NCBI GenBank assembly: GCA_041154365.1
Contig: AP035449.1
Span: 2,465,001 to 2,529,000 of the forward strand
Reading direction: 5' to 3'
Length of the DNA stretch: 64,000 nucleotides
Source of the DNA: Candidatus Neomarinimicrobiota bacterium
GTDB taxonomy: Bacteria; Fidelibacterota; Fidelibacteria; Fidelibacterales; Fidelibacteraceae
Part shown: piece after piece, positions 7,220 through 16,840 of the stretch
How positions within the stretch are numbered: position 1 is the first letter of the stretch
How the letters are laid out: the number at the start of each line of letters is the position of its first letter
Notes under the pieces: generated by a model
Seen by the model: the letters and a program-made list of their open reading frames with translations, nothing else
Told to the model about the DNA's origin: nothing
The model's database searches: none
Position numbers and translations under genes: made by a program

Positions 7220-7370
7220 TGCCTGTTTCTGTATTCTTCTGCAAAAGTGAGGATAACTAATGGGTACTATGATCGAAAACATAAATATTAAAATGGATTT
7301 AGTCAATAAACCATCCGGAGCATATATAATTATTAGCTTCATTAACATGTTCTACCCTATTACTGTCTAC
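7219..7370 (+). pseudogene. Decayed thioredoxin-fold gene of cassette 3
   Basis: The start ATGCCTGTTTCT and the TGATG overlap match the intact genes at 2043 and 4636, but the frame stops after 13 codons at 7258-7260. Weak DNA similarity continues (an AATAAACC block, then a TTCATTAAC...TTCTACCC block aligned with the intact genes) until about 7370. No CHGC region remains. This marks the downstream edge of the array. Confidence 0.6.
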
Positions 7371-7512
7371 CAGAAATTTAAATTTCCACATCACTACTTA
7401 TCATATCTAATAAAGATTAATATTTTTTCTAAATAGAATTTATGTATATACTTGTAACAAACACCATAAATTGTCCATGAGAATTAAGATAGCAGCACTA
7501 AAAAGGAGACAC

Positions 7513-8616
7513 ATGAGAAGAGCATTGTTGATCAGTCTTTGTCTGATAGTAATTGCCTGCGAAAAAGACAAAACTGTAGATATAGAGAAGGTAAAGGATA
7601 CATATAGCCCGGGAGTTTCCGTTGACATGGAAGCAGTGCATCGAGGCGACTTATATGAATATATCGAGACAACGGCAATTTGTATGGCAAGTGAGAAAGG
7701 TATTATTGAAAGCAGAGTTTCCGGTAATGTGCTGGAAATCAGAGCAAGAGATGGCCAGGAATTTGAGAAAGGCGACACCCTCTTTATTCTTGATGCGGAA
7801 TCATTCCGTAATGAATGGGCTATGATACAGAGTAAATTTGTCAAAGCGGTTTCTGATCTGATTTTGGAACTGGAATCAGAAAACCAGGCAGAGACTGCGG
7901 CGGTTTGGAACTCTTATCTGAAAACGATAGACAGACAAAACTTTTCAATAAAAGCACTGCCGGATAATGACAATGTAAAATTAACAGTTATGATGGCAAG
8001 ACTCGATATCCTGACGCTCTATCAGCAATTAAAAACATATGAAAAACAAATCGAATATTGTGTCATTCGTGCTCCCTTTTCCGGTATTATATCCGATATG
8101 GATATCTATGTCGGGGCGTTGGTTCAAGTGGGTCAACCCTTGTGTAAGATGACAAATTTATCAACAATGAACCTAAGCGTTAATATCCTCGAAAATGAAT
8201 TGCATCATATCAAAGTCGGTTCAGAGATTCAGATACTGTTTGACGGACAGCAAAAAACCCACGTAAGCTATATATTACCGACGATTGATGTTGAACGCCA
8301 TACCGGTACGGTATTGGCACACATTGAAAATCAAACCAAGATTCTAAAAGACGGACAGCATGTGCGTGTTAAACTGGTTAAAAACATTTATGGAAATAGA
8401 ATCTACATCCCAAGATCAGCAATGTTATCACGAAACGACCGGGATCTGGTGTTTATAGTGAAGGATGGCATAGCGAAGTGGCAATATGTTAAAACTGGAT
8501 TTGGAAATAGTGAATTTATCGAAATTATCAGCGGTTTGTCTGAAGGAGACACCGTTATTACTGGTGGTCATTATTCACTTGGACACAATGTTAAAGTAAA
8601 ACAACGGGCGAACTAA
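7513..8616 (+). CDS. Periplasmic adaptor (membrane fusion) lipoprotein of RND exporter
   Basis: 367 aa from the ATG at 7513, which has AAGGAGA just upstream and begins a lipoprotein signal ending VIAC. Biotinyl-lipoyl-like halves frame an alpha-helical hairpin (IRARDGQEF and VIRAPFSGIISDMDIYVGA), the layout of HlyD/AcrA-type adaptors. It links an inner-membrane RND pump to a TolC channel. It is the first gene of a tightly spaced four-gene operon, with the next start two bases after its stop. It lies about 300 bp downstream of the peptide array in the same direction, so peptide export is an attractive but unproven role. Confidence 0.9.
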   Translation: MRRALLISLCLIVIACEKDKTVDIEKVKDTYSPGVSVDMEAVHRGDLYEYIETTAICMASEKGIIESRVSGNVLEIRARDGQEFEKGDTLFILDAESFRNEWAMIQSKFVKAVSDLILELESENQAETAAVWNSYLKTIDRQNFSIKALPDNDNVKLTVMMARLDILTLYQQLKTYEKQIEYCVIRAPFSGIISDMDIYVGALVQVGQPLCKMTNLSTMNLSVNILENELHHIKVGSEIQILFDGQQKTHVSYILPTIDVERHTGTVLAHIENQTKILKDGQHVRVKLVKNIYGNRIYIPRSAMLSRNDRDLVFIVKDGIAKWQYVKTGFGNSEFIEIISGLSEGDTVITGGHYSLGHNVKVKQRAN

Positions 8617-8617
8617 G

Positions 8618-11600
8618 ATGCTTCCTATCCGAAAACCAATTTCCGTTTTGATGATTACTATGGCATTGATACTTATCGGAGTTCAGTCAGGACGCCAGCT
8701 CCAGTACAGCTTTTTACCGGACATTGAATACCCTGAGTTTTTGATTTTGTGCAAGTATCCTGGAAGCAGTGTCAGAGAAGTGGAGAAAGAGGTTATCCAA
8801 CCTTTGGAAGAGGCACTATCGGGCATTGAGGGAATTCGAGAAATGGTCTCATGGTCACGGGATGAACTTGGTATTATTACTTTACGCTTCAAATGGAAAA
8901 GTGATGTCCGTTATTCCTTTCTCCGAATTCGGGAAAAAATTGACGAGACAATGGATCAATTCCCAAAAGGTATGGATAGACCTTCAATCATGGATTTTAA
9001 TCCTTCCTCTTTGCCCGTGCTTCGTTTTACCCTCGCCGGTGATATGGATCTGATCGCTTTATCCAATTTTGCAGAGGATGTTATCAAACCCAGATTGTCG
9101 CAACTGAATGGCGTTGCCGGTATTACGATTAGCGGCATGCCCGAACAGGCAATTCAGATTACCATAGATAATCAACAATTGGAACTCTACAAGCTGAAGT
9201 ATGATGATATACAAAAAGCAATTATCGAAAATTTACCGGGGAAATCCTTTTCATACGATGTTAAATCAGGATATGCCATTCATAAATTAACAGTGGAGTT
9301 TCCCGTACGGAATTTACAGGACATGTTGCAACTCCCCATTCCCAATCCTTCCGGCATCCCTCTCATATTGGGAGATATTGCCGAAATAAACCTGAGTACT
9401 CTCCCCTTTTCCGGTAATAATTTTTCTGACAAAGAAGCAGCTGTAACAATAAATGTATATAAAGAAGCAGGATCAAATACTCTTCAGGCAGCTCAATCAA
9501 CACGAGAAGAATTGAAGGTGATTCTTACTCAAAACAAAGATATAAGAATAAAAATTATTTCAGATCAGGGTACTTTTATTTCCACAGCAATCAGCAGTTT
9601 AAACCAGTCTATCCTGCTTGGGAGCATCCTTGCTTTTTTTACTATCTGTCTGTTTTTCAAGAAAAGCCGTTATGCTCTGCTATTACTGTTAATGATTCCA
9701 ATTACCCTGACTATAACGTTCATACTCTTCTATTTTCAGGGTATCTCATTGAATTTTATGACCTTAGGAGGAATTGCGCTTGCAGTGGGTCTAATTGTGG
9801 ATAATGGTATCGTGATACTCGATTCCGTGCATCGCCATTACCTGCCAAATGAGCCTGATAAGAGCATCTACAAAGGAATTCAGCGTGTAAAGTTGGCTGT
9901 ATTTGCCTCAACTTTGACTACAATATCCATTTTTTTCCCGGTTGTGTATATTGATGGATATATCTCCATTATCTTTAAAGATCAGGCCTGGGCAATCGTA
10001 TATACCTTGTTGGTTTCACTGCTGATATCACTGTATGTTATTCCGGCTTTATATAAACTGAGTTTTTCCTTCTCGAAACCACATCAAATCAAAACCGGTG
10101 GCAGAATCAATTTTATCGTATGCTTTAGAAAAAGAATAACCCCTCATGTCCGGGTCTTATCACACCCATTTCGTTATTTATTTACCCGGTTTATTTCTGC
10201 ATTCGACCAATTATACCAACAGAGTGAAGCCGCGTATCACCGTGGGCTTTTCTATTTTCTAAATCATAAATCCCGGCTTTTTTTCCTGCTTTTATTCACG
10301 GGAGTAATTGTCATTATTGGCTGGAACACACAATTATCCAAACAATATTGGCCTGATATTCCATCGAACCGGGCAGTCCTCAGTACAGATATTCCGGATG
10401 ATATACCCTATTCTGTCTTATATGAAGAAACTCAAAAAACCATCGACCAACTATTGAGTCATCCTGCTGTTGAGGGAGTCTATGCCAAAACCTTTGATCC
10501 CAGGTCAGGCGATGATTCAGGCCCTGATATTGTTACTCTCACACCGGGATTTTATACCATAGTTTTTGAGTTGAAACTTCTGCACAACATGGATGAAGTT
10601 GAATTCCGAAGGATGGATTGGCAAAATCTTATAACATTGCCTGTGAGTTCCTTTCAATCATATCGAACCACGGCATTGAGACAGGAAATCGTTACTCAAG
10701 AATCAAAAAATATCTGTATTTATTTTCAAGGCACCGATGATGAACAAAAACTTGAACAAGCAAGCCGTTTCAGAGAGTGGATGGAGAAAAATCAGAAACT
10801 TGAAAATGTTGAGATCAATCGGGGTAAATACCAGCCGGCATTAAAGGCTGTTTTTAAGGATGATATGATTGCTAAATATCCTATTAGTCCGTCACTTTCA
10901 GCGCAGCGCCTGAAAATAATGAATATCGGAGAAAAAATCACTGTGTGGGCATTTGGCGATGACAATTTCCCAATTGTTTTGAAAAGTAAAGGGGAAGAAT
11001 ATACTTCATTACCTGACTTTATGAATCAGAGTCATCCTGTTGGAACCATTGCATTAAGAAACGAACAGCTCTTTGACATTGAGAAAGAATATGTAATAAA
11101 CGAAATAAAACATGTTAATAAAAAGAGAGTTATTTCGGTAGAAGCAGACGTCCCTATGACAAAAATGGTTCCACTCATCAGAAAAATAAATCGATGGATT
11201 CGTGAAAATCCTTCAGAATCTGTTAATATTTTTATCGCTGAGCAAAGTATGGAAACAGCGACATCCTTGATGGAATTATTCAAGGCATTTATCCTTGCCA
11301 CCCTGATTGTATATCTACTACTTGCCGCCCAGTTTGAATCATTATTACATCCGCTGAATATCATGCTGACGGTTCCTGTCGGATTTGCCGGGGCAGTTCT
11401 GGCCCTGCTGCTGACGGGTGGATCTTTGAATGTCATATCTCTTATCGGAATTGTGATGCTTATCGGTATCGGTGTAAATGATGCCATCCTTAAACTGGAT
11501 TACATGTTGAAAATGCGAACAGAAGAACAACAAACAGTAAGAGAAGCAATTTTGAGTATGAGCAAAGTAAAATTTCGTCCTGTTTTAATGACGACTATGA

Positions 11601-11773
11601 CGACAATAATGGCAATGCTCCCAATGGCGCTGGGATATGGAGGGAATTCTGAAATCAATCAGCCTCTTGCCGTAACTGTTATAGGCGGACTGACTTTAAC
11701 GACTTTTTTTACACTTTTTATTACCCCTGTATTTTTTGAATTATTTGAAAACAATCATGATAAGATTTCTTAG
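8618..11773 (+). CDS. RND-family efflux/export pump, subunit 1
   Basis: 1051 aa, usual length for the HAE1/AcrB group. It has the N-terminal membrane helix, a large periplasmic porter domain, a mid-protein bundle with AVGLIVDNGIVILD in TM4, a second periplasmic domain and a C-terminal six-helix bundle. The relay position reads Asp-Asn rather than the Asp-Asp of AcrB. Two different RND genes in one operon recall heteromeric pumps such as MdtBC. The substrate cannot be assigned. Confidence 0.92.
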   Translation: MLPIRKPISVLMITMALILIGVQSGRQLQYSFLPDIEYPEFLILCKYPGSSVREVEKEVIQPLEEALSGIEGIREMVSWSRDELGIITLRFKWKSDVRYSFLRIREKIDETMDQFPKGMDRPSIMDFNPSSLPVLRFTLAGDMDLIALSNFAEDVIKPRLSQLNGVAGITISGMPEQAIQITIDNQQLELYKLKYDDIQKAIIENLPGKSFSYDVKSGYAIHKLTVEFPVRNLQDMLQLPIPNPSGIPLILGDIAEINLSTLPFSGNNFSDKEAAVTINVYKEAGSNTLQAAQSTREELKVILTQNKDIRIKIISDQGTFISTAISSLNQSILLGSILAFFTICLFFKKSRYALLLLLMIPITLTITFILFYFQGISLNFMTLGGIALAVGLIVDNGIVILDSVHRHYLPNEPDKSIYKGIQRVKLAVFASTLTTISIFFPVVYIDGYISIIFKDQAWAIVYTLLVSLLISLYVIPALYKLSFSFSKPHQIKTGGRINFIVCFRKRITPHVRVLSHPFRYLFTRFISAFDQLYQQSEAAYHRGLFYFLNHKSRLFFLLLFTGVIVIIGWNTQLSKQYWPDIPSNRAVLSTDIPDDIPYSVLYEETQKTIDQLLSHPAVEGVYAKTFDPRSGDDSGPDIVTLTPGFYTIVFELKLLHNMDEVEFRRMDWQNLITLPVSSFQSYRTTALRQEIVTQESKNICIYFQGTDDEQKLEQASRFREWMEKNQKLENVEINRGKYQPALKAVFKDDMIAKYPISPSLSAQRLKIMNIGEKITVWAFGDDNFPIVLKSKGEEYTSLPDFMNQSHPVGTIALRNEQLFDIEKEYVINEIKHVNKKRVISVEADVPMTKMVPLIRKINRWIRENPSESVNIFIAEQSMETATSLMELFKAFILATLIVYLLLAAQFESLLHPLNIMLTVPVGFAGAVLALLLTGGSLNVISLIGIVMLIGIGVNDAILKLDYMLKMRTEEQQTVREAILSMSKVKFRPVLMTTMTTIMAMLPMALGYGGNSEINQPLAVTVIGGLTLTTFFTLFITPVFFELFENNHDKIS

Positions 11774-14700
11774 ATTCTCCTTAAAACATCCTGTCAGTAT
11801 TTTGATTGCAATGGCGATTATAGTTCTTATTGGATTGAATTCTTTCATACATATCCCCATAGAAATCAGACCGATATCTGAAAGCGGCAATAAGGATCGC
11901 ACCTATAAAATACAAATAAATGCCTTATGGCCCGGACAGACGGCAGAAATTATTCAAAAAAGTATCACATCGCCGATCGAAGAACATTGTGTCAGAATCA
12001 GAGATTTAATAGATATCAGAAGTTCAACAACTGATTCAGAAAGCTTTGTCACTCTGAGCTTTCCGGATGATAAGAATAAAAAGTATTACCATATCCATGT
12101 ACGGGAGAAAATCTGGCATCTACAAAAAACAGGTATTATACCAGATGAAGCCGACATCGGCATCCAGGTTTTGTATGAAAACGAAGAAGAGCGGAAACAA
12201 TTTTCTGAAGCCTTTATTGAATTCCAGATCAATGGTCCCTATGAATTGAATCAATTACGGCAAATAACAGATCAAAACATTGCACCGAGGATTCAATCTT
12301 TGGAAGGCGTCAGTGATATAAAAATTTTTGGAGGCTCTTCTGGTTATGTGGCAATTCATCTGAATCCTGATAAATTGAATCAATACGCACTGTCTGCTAA
12401 AGAAATCTATGAACAGATTCATACGCAATTTACTTATATGGGCCTTGGACGGATTAAATCTGACAATTCAAACCGTATGCTGCTATTTGACAATCGGCCT
12501 CAATCATTCCATCAAATATTGGATATATACATCAAACCTGGGCTGACACTCAATGAAATTGCCGACATAACGTTTGAGTACCAGCCTTCTTATTCTCTTT
12601 CAAGACGAAACGGCATGGCATTGATTACTGTTCAGGTATTCAAGAAACCATATGAGAATGCACTGGAGTTTTCTAAAAAGCTAAGACAAACAATTAATCA
12701 GATACAGTCTGAATTGCCGATATCAACAGAACTGGTTATCACAAAAGATCAGTCAGAGGAACTGCGGAATGAAATCGTGGCATTTGGTATTCGTTTCTTT
12801 ATTATAATGAGTGTGATTTTTCTAATCCTGTATTTCGTATTCCGGAAATTTTACCCCGCTCTGCTAATTCTAACGATAGTTTTTCTCACATTATGCGCAA
12901 CATCAGTTTTTCTTTATTTCAGTTCATCTACCATCAATATTTTAACATTAGCCGGCATTGCCCTGGTTTTGGGAATGGTGGTTGATAATGCCGTGGTCAT
13001 AATAGAGAATATTCAACATTACAATCATCTGGGAAAGCGCCCTTATATTTCCGCATTGCGTGGAACTCTTGAAATTTTTTCACCTCTGGTAGCATCTTCA
13101 GCCACAACACTTTTTGTCTTTTTTTCTTTGCTGTTTCTGGTTGAAAGACTCGGGAATTATTATCATTCAATGGCTTATGTCCTTGGATTTACTCTGTTTT
13201 CTTCACTGTTGATTTCAGTTGTATTTATTCCAGCTTCCTATTTATACAGCCCGGAAAAATTTAATTCTCACCAAAGAAGCCGGCATTCATATTATTCTTT
13301 CTACCGAAGGATTTTAGCTTTTATGCTAAAATATTCCCTTGTTTTCTCCATAGGTTCACTTAGTTTGCTTGCTTTGATTTTTCTGATTTTTTTTAAAAAT
13401 ATTGAGACCGGAAAAAATTATCAGGCAACATCTGCCATACCGGAAACAAGAGTAAATATCACGGCGCCAAAGGGAGTGACCCTTACCACGCTTGATGCCA
13501 TGACACAATCATTTGAAAAAATTGTAATGAATTTCGATACTCATGCTGAAATCAAAACCTATATTGATCAGCGGAATGGATGGGCTTCATTGATTATCCA
13601 ATATCCGGACACCCTAAAAAATCAAATACTGCCGTATCAGATTGAATCCAGACTGATTGGCCAGGCCGTGGATTATGCCGGTGTAGGAATTTTTATCAGC
13701 GGCTTTTTCCCTGAGCCTTATTCGAACGGTGGATACAAAATCTATACAATGTACAATACTCAGCTTAAGATATCCGGTCCGGACTATGATAAATTATGGG
13801 AATTATCTAAAAGTATTCTCACATTGGCCCAGACCGATCCCCGTGTTGGCGAGACGATCATCACGCCTTCAGTGCGTAATCTGTGGAATCTTCAAAATGA
13901 AACACATCATTACCGGTATGCTATTGATGTTGGGTATTTATGGAAAAATAATATATCCATACAGACAGCATATTATGCGTTTTTTGAGTTATTTCCATAT
14001 CATTTCTGGCAAAGTGAATTGTCGATCGGTGGCCGACAGGTACCGGTAAAAATGTCAGCCACTAGAGAATTACCCGAATTGGATGCTATTCAAAAGAGTA
14101 CACTTCAATTCAGCAATGGTAAGTCTGCAAGCTTCTCTTTATTAGCAAATATACAACCGGAAAAGAAAATCGAATGGATAGATAAAAAAAATCAGCAATT
14201 CCAATTTACTCTTGCCTGGAATTATCGCGGCCCCGGAGAACTTAATGACAAACATGTTCAATCACTGCTGGAAAGCATAAAGCTTCCTCCAGGCTACATT
14301 CTGGAAAAAGAAGAATGGACATATTTAACTCATCAGGAAAAAAAATCACTCAATAGTCTGATCATTTATGCCATACTGGGTGTGTATATCATTATGACCA
14401 TCTTGTATAACTCTTTATGGAAACCTTTTGTCATTTTTTTAAGTGTCCCTTTTTCACTTATCGGCGTATTTCTTCTATATCTGTTTTTTAACAGAAGTTT
14501 TTCAGCCGACTCATATATTGGTATTGTTCTATTAATTGGCATTGTCGTGAATGATGCAATTGTCCTTGTGGAGAGAATTTCTCAATTGGAAATGAAAAAC
14601 CTTCATTTGAAACAGGCTATTTTACAATCTTCCATTGAAAGAATCCGTCCAATATTAATCACAACCATTACAACAATCGGAGGATTGTTCCCGCTCTTGT

Positions 14701-14885
14701 TTTTAAAAACAGGTAACACGGCTTTGGCAGGCATACTTGAAGAATTAAGTTTTATCATGATCGGAGGTCTGATTAGCTCCACACTTTTTACAATTACTAT
14801 CATTCCCATTTTTTATCACATTTTTCACAGACTGGTTAGCTGGAATATTCGAGTTTTTAGATATAACAAAGGAAACGAATTATGA
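11757..14885 (+). CDS. RND-family efflux/export pump, subunit 2
   Basis: 1042 aa from the ATG at 11757, which overlaps the end of the first RND gene by 17 bp; an in-frame upstream ATG at 11736 is less likely. It has the standard RND layout with GMVVDNAVVIIEN in TM4, again Asp-Asn. It is clearly diverged from subunit 1, so this is not a recent duplicate. It probably forms a mixed trimer or a second pump using the same adaptor and channel. Its stop overlaps the TolC start by four bases. Confidence 0.92.
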   Translation: MIRFLRFSLKHPVSILIAMAIIVLIGLNSFIHIPIEIRPISESGNKDRTYKIQINALWPGQTAEIIQKSITSPIEEHCVRIRDLIDIRSSTTDSESFVTLSFPDDKNKKYYHIHVREKIWHLQKTGIIPDEADIGIQVLYENEEERKQFSEAFIEFQINGPYELNQLRQITDQNIAPRIQSLEGVSDIKIFGGSSGYVAIHLNPDKLNQYALSAKEIYEQIHTQFTYMGLGRIKSDNSNRMLLFDNRPQSFHQILDIYIKPGLTLNEIADITFEYQPSYSLSRRNGMALITVQVFKKPYENALEFSKKLRQTINQIQSELPISTELVITKDQSEELRNEIVAFGIRFFIIMSVIFLILYFVFRKFYPALLILTIVFLTLCATSVFLYFSSSTINILTLAGIALVLGMVVDNAVVIIENIQHYNHLGKRPYISALRGTLEIFSPLVASSATTLFVFFSLLFLVERLGNYYHSMAYVLGFTLFSSLLISVVFIPASYLYSPEKFNSHQRSRHSYYSFYRRILAFMLKYSLVFSIGSLSLLALIFLIFFKNIETGKNYQATSAIPETRVNITAPKGVTLTTLDAMTQSFEKIVMNFDTHAEIKTYIDQRNGWASLIIQYPDTLKNQILPYQIESRLIGQAVDYAGVGIFISGFFPEPYSNGGYKIYTMYNTQLKISGPDYDKLWELSKSILTLAQTDPRVGETIITPSVRNLWNLQNETHHYRYAIDVGYLWKNNISIQTAYYAFFELFPYHFWQSELSIGGRQVPVKMSATRELPELDAIQKSTLQFSNGKSASFSLLANIQPEKKIEWIDKKNQQFQFTLAWNYRGPGELNDKHVQSLLESIKLPPGYILEKEEWTYLTHQEKKSLNSLIIYAILGVYIIMTILYNSLWKPFVIFLSVPFSLIGVFLLYLFFNRSFSADSYIGIVLLIGIVVNDAIVLVERISQLEMKNLHLKQAILQSSIERIRPILITTITTIGGLFPLLFLKTGNTALAGILEELSFIMIGGLISSTLFTITIIPIFYHIFHRLVSWNIRVFRYNKGNEL

Positions 14886-16177
14886 CAAAAAAATTTACAT
14901 GTATAATATGGCTGATTTTGATTGGAATTTCTTCATTAGCCGGGATTGATGATTCGTTGCCATTTGACAGTCTTATTCCCGGTGCAATGGAAAAAAATCC
15001 TGTCGTAAAACGTGCCAAAATGGATATTAAAATGTCAGAGCTTGATAAAATGGAGTTTTATTTTGATTATATTCCTCCAATAAATCTCTCCCTTAGCAGC
15101 AGCAGCATGATACAGGGAGCCAGAAAGGTGCAATTGGGCGGAGATATCTTTCTTCAGGAGGGGAAAAAATATCAAAGTCATTTAATGGGAGTCTCATTAT
15201 CGTACTATCTTGTTCAGTGGGGAGAAAAAAGAAGAAATTTGAATATTCAGGAAATGAAGGTGTTGAAAAGCCGTTACGAATATATATCTGTTTACAGGGT
15301 TCATCTATTACAATTAATCAAAGACTTGCTGAAATTAGAGTCACTCCTTTTTCAAACCAGGCTGAATGAAAAGGAGATAGAAGATTTAAATCGTCAACTT
15401 GAATTGGTAGAAAAAAAAATTGAGTCCGGCAGCCTTTCAGCAGTGAATGGCTGGAAATTTTCAGCAGAAATAAGCAACGAACTCAATCGAACGGATCATC
15501 TCAAACAAGAGGTCCTCAGTCTAATGCGAATTATTGAGAACAACTATGGATTAGAGACTCATACACTTAACCATATAAACCCGGTTCCAGTAATGAATGA
15601 AGTTGATTTTTCTTTGCCAGACAGGCTCCCGGCTATCGAAACAATTCAGAAAAACATCGATATTGCATACAAAGAGATGGAAAACATCAAACGAAAAACA
15701 CTCCCTGATATTGGTATCAGTATGGGATATTTTCGAAGTGGGACTGAAATAGCCGATGTGTGGTCAGCATGGGATGAAAACTGGAATGCCAGCGCCTCTG
15801 TCAATCTTTCATTGAACCTATCCAACATTTTTCTCAATAAAACCCACATAGAGAAAAAACAGGTTCAAATTAATCAAATGCAGGAGGATATCAACAGCTA
15901 TTATCAGGAATGGAATCAATGGCTGGAAGATCTGACTCGTAGATTTAAACAAACCCAAAAGGATATTTTAATGATTCAGGAAAATCAAAAAATCTACGAT
16001 AAAATATTTGAATATGAATCTAAGCGGTATGAACAAGGCCTTGTCAGTTTTGAAAATTATATTGAAATCAGACGCCTGATAGTGCAGAATAAAATTGATC
16101 TTCATCAAAGTTATTTAAACTATCTGGAGTTACGTTATGAATATCGCATCAATTCAGGGAAATATGATCCTGATTGA
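14882..16177 (+). CDS. TolC-family outer-membrane channel
   Basis: 431 aa with a signal peptide (residues 1-20). Two long alpha-helical coiled regions (about 100-200 and 325-410) separate beta segments, and the ending YEQGLVSFENYIEIRR...YLELRYEYRINSG is typical of outer-membrane efflux proteins. It completes the adaptor, RND, RND and TolC operon. No clear terminator hairpin follows. Confidence 0.88.
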   Translation: MTKKFTCIIWLILIGISSLAGIDDSLPFDSLIPGAMEKNPVVKRAKMDIKMSELDKMEFYFDYIPPINLSLSSSSMIQGARKVQLGGDIFLQEGKKYQSHLMGVSLSYYLVQWGEKRRNLNIQEMKVLKSRYEYISVYRVHLLQLIKDLLKLESLLFQTRLNEKEIEDLNRQLELVEKKIESGSLSAVNGWKFSAEISNELNRTDHLKQEVLSLMRIIENNYGLETHTLNHINPVPVMNEVDFSLPDRLPAIETIQKNIDIAYKEMENIKRKTLPDIGISMGYFRSGTEIADVWSAWDENWNASASVNLSLNLSNIFLNKTHIEKKQVQINQMQEDINSYYQEWNQWLEDLTRRFKQTQKDILMIQENQKIYDKIFEYESKRYEQGLVSFENYIEIRRLIVQNKIDLHQSYLNYLELRYEYRINSGKYDPD

Positions 16178-16360
16178 TAGATACTATTTTTATAAATTTA
16201 CTAAGATCCCTGATTTATTAAACACACTATCATGTTATCTTACTACGTCCTAAAAAGCATTGTAATCCGATTTACAACAACTTATTAGACTCGCGTTGAA
16301 AATGTAAGAAGCGGCTACTTATCATACAGACGTAAAATCTTGCGACTCTCATTCATCACT

Positions 16361-16440
16361 ACTTGACTGCCGACTGTCCACTGTCCACTGTCGACTGCCG
16401 ACTGAAAAAATGACTCGTAACGCGTGACGCGTGACAAGGG
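16361..16440. repeat. Degenerate heptanucleotide repeat (NACTGYC)n and (GACGCGT)n
   Basis: From 16364 the sequence steps in units of seven (TTGACTG, CCGACTG, TCCACTG, TCCACTG, TCGACTG, CCGACTG). A second period-7 run, GACTCGT/AACGCGT/GACGCGT, follows at 16412-16436. The remainder of 16178-16360 is AT-rich with no gene or hairpin that I can support. Confidence 0.75.
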
Positions 16441-16458
16441 GGTTTGAGGGAAAGGTAT

Positions 16459-16764
16459 TTATTGGCGGGAAAGGTAACGAATCAGGTCGATATCCATGTT
16501 TTTGAATTCAAGAATCTCTTTTAAATATGTTTCTAATAATTCTCCTGAAATGTACTCGAGACGATGTGAGGTGAGTTGTGTCTCCAGTTCCGATAAACTG
16601 CCAGAGCAGAAGGCAATGTTGGATGGAATTGAAACCACAGATCGTTGTATCCGACGGATCATACCATATTTCCTATCATCTGGAAATGCTTTCGTTATCC
16701 TGTATATCCTGGTTACTCATGCAATACTTCTTTTCCAAACATCCAAATCTTTGTGTGATTTCAA
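16459..16764 (-). pseudogene. Four-helix-bundle protein (S23/IVP family), broken
   Basis: On the minus strand the sequence reads KSHKDLDVWKRSIA, a TGA stop, then VTRIYRITKAFPDDRKYG...SVVSIPSNIA. It continues FCSGSLSELETQLTSHRLEYIS...LIRYLSRQ. These are the hallmark segments of the family found as intervening sequences in 23S rRNA genes and elsewhere. The usual stretch between SIPSNIAEG and GSLSELETQL is missing (about 20 residues). With an in-frame stop, an internal deletion and a TTG-only start, the gene is dead. It sits between two blocks of heptamer repeats. Confidence 0.75.
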
Positions 16765-16840
16765 AATAAATCCCCATTTTACACAATTAACTAACATATA
16801 CTAATATTCATCACACTAAACAATAATTATCCCACAAAAA

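Larger units (their letters stand above)
1..7260 (+). repeat. Tandem array of about 2.6-kb four-gene cassettes
   Basis: The same gene order (M23 peptidase, short peptide, propeller lipoprotein, thioredoxin-fold protein) occurs three times head to tail. M23 starts lie at 28, 2613 and 5206, giving unit lengths of 2585 and 2593 bp. The window opens inside the last codons of a further upstream thioredoxin-fold gene, so the array continues to the left. Most of the unit is nearly identical between copies. Divergence is concentrated from the peptide C-terminus through the first third to two thirds of the propeller gene. The array is visibly more AT-rich than the purine locus downstream. Confidence 0.95.

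Noticed and set aside
1-7260. Assembly duplication of one cassette
   Set aside because: The copies differ in peptide cores, propeller regions, unit length and hairpin sequence, so they are real separate copies, although exact copy number upstream is unknown.
16496-16804. 102-aa plus-strand open frame
   Set aside because: The opposite strand carries the recognisable four-helix-bundle remnant. This frame is its shadow.
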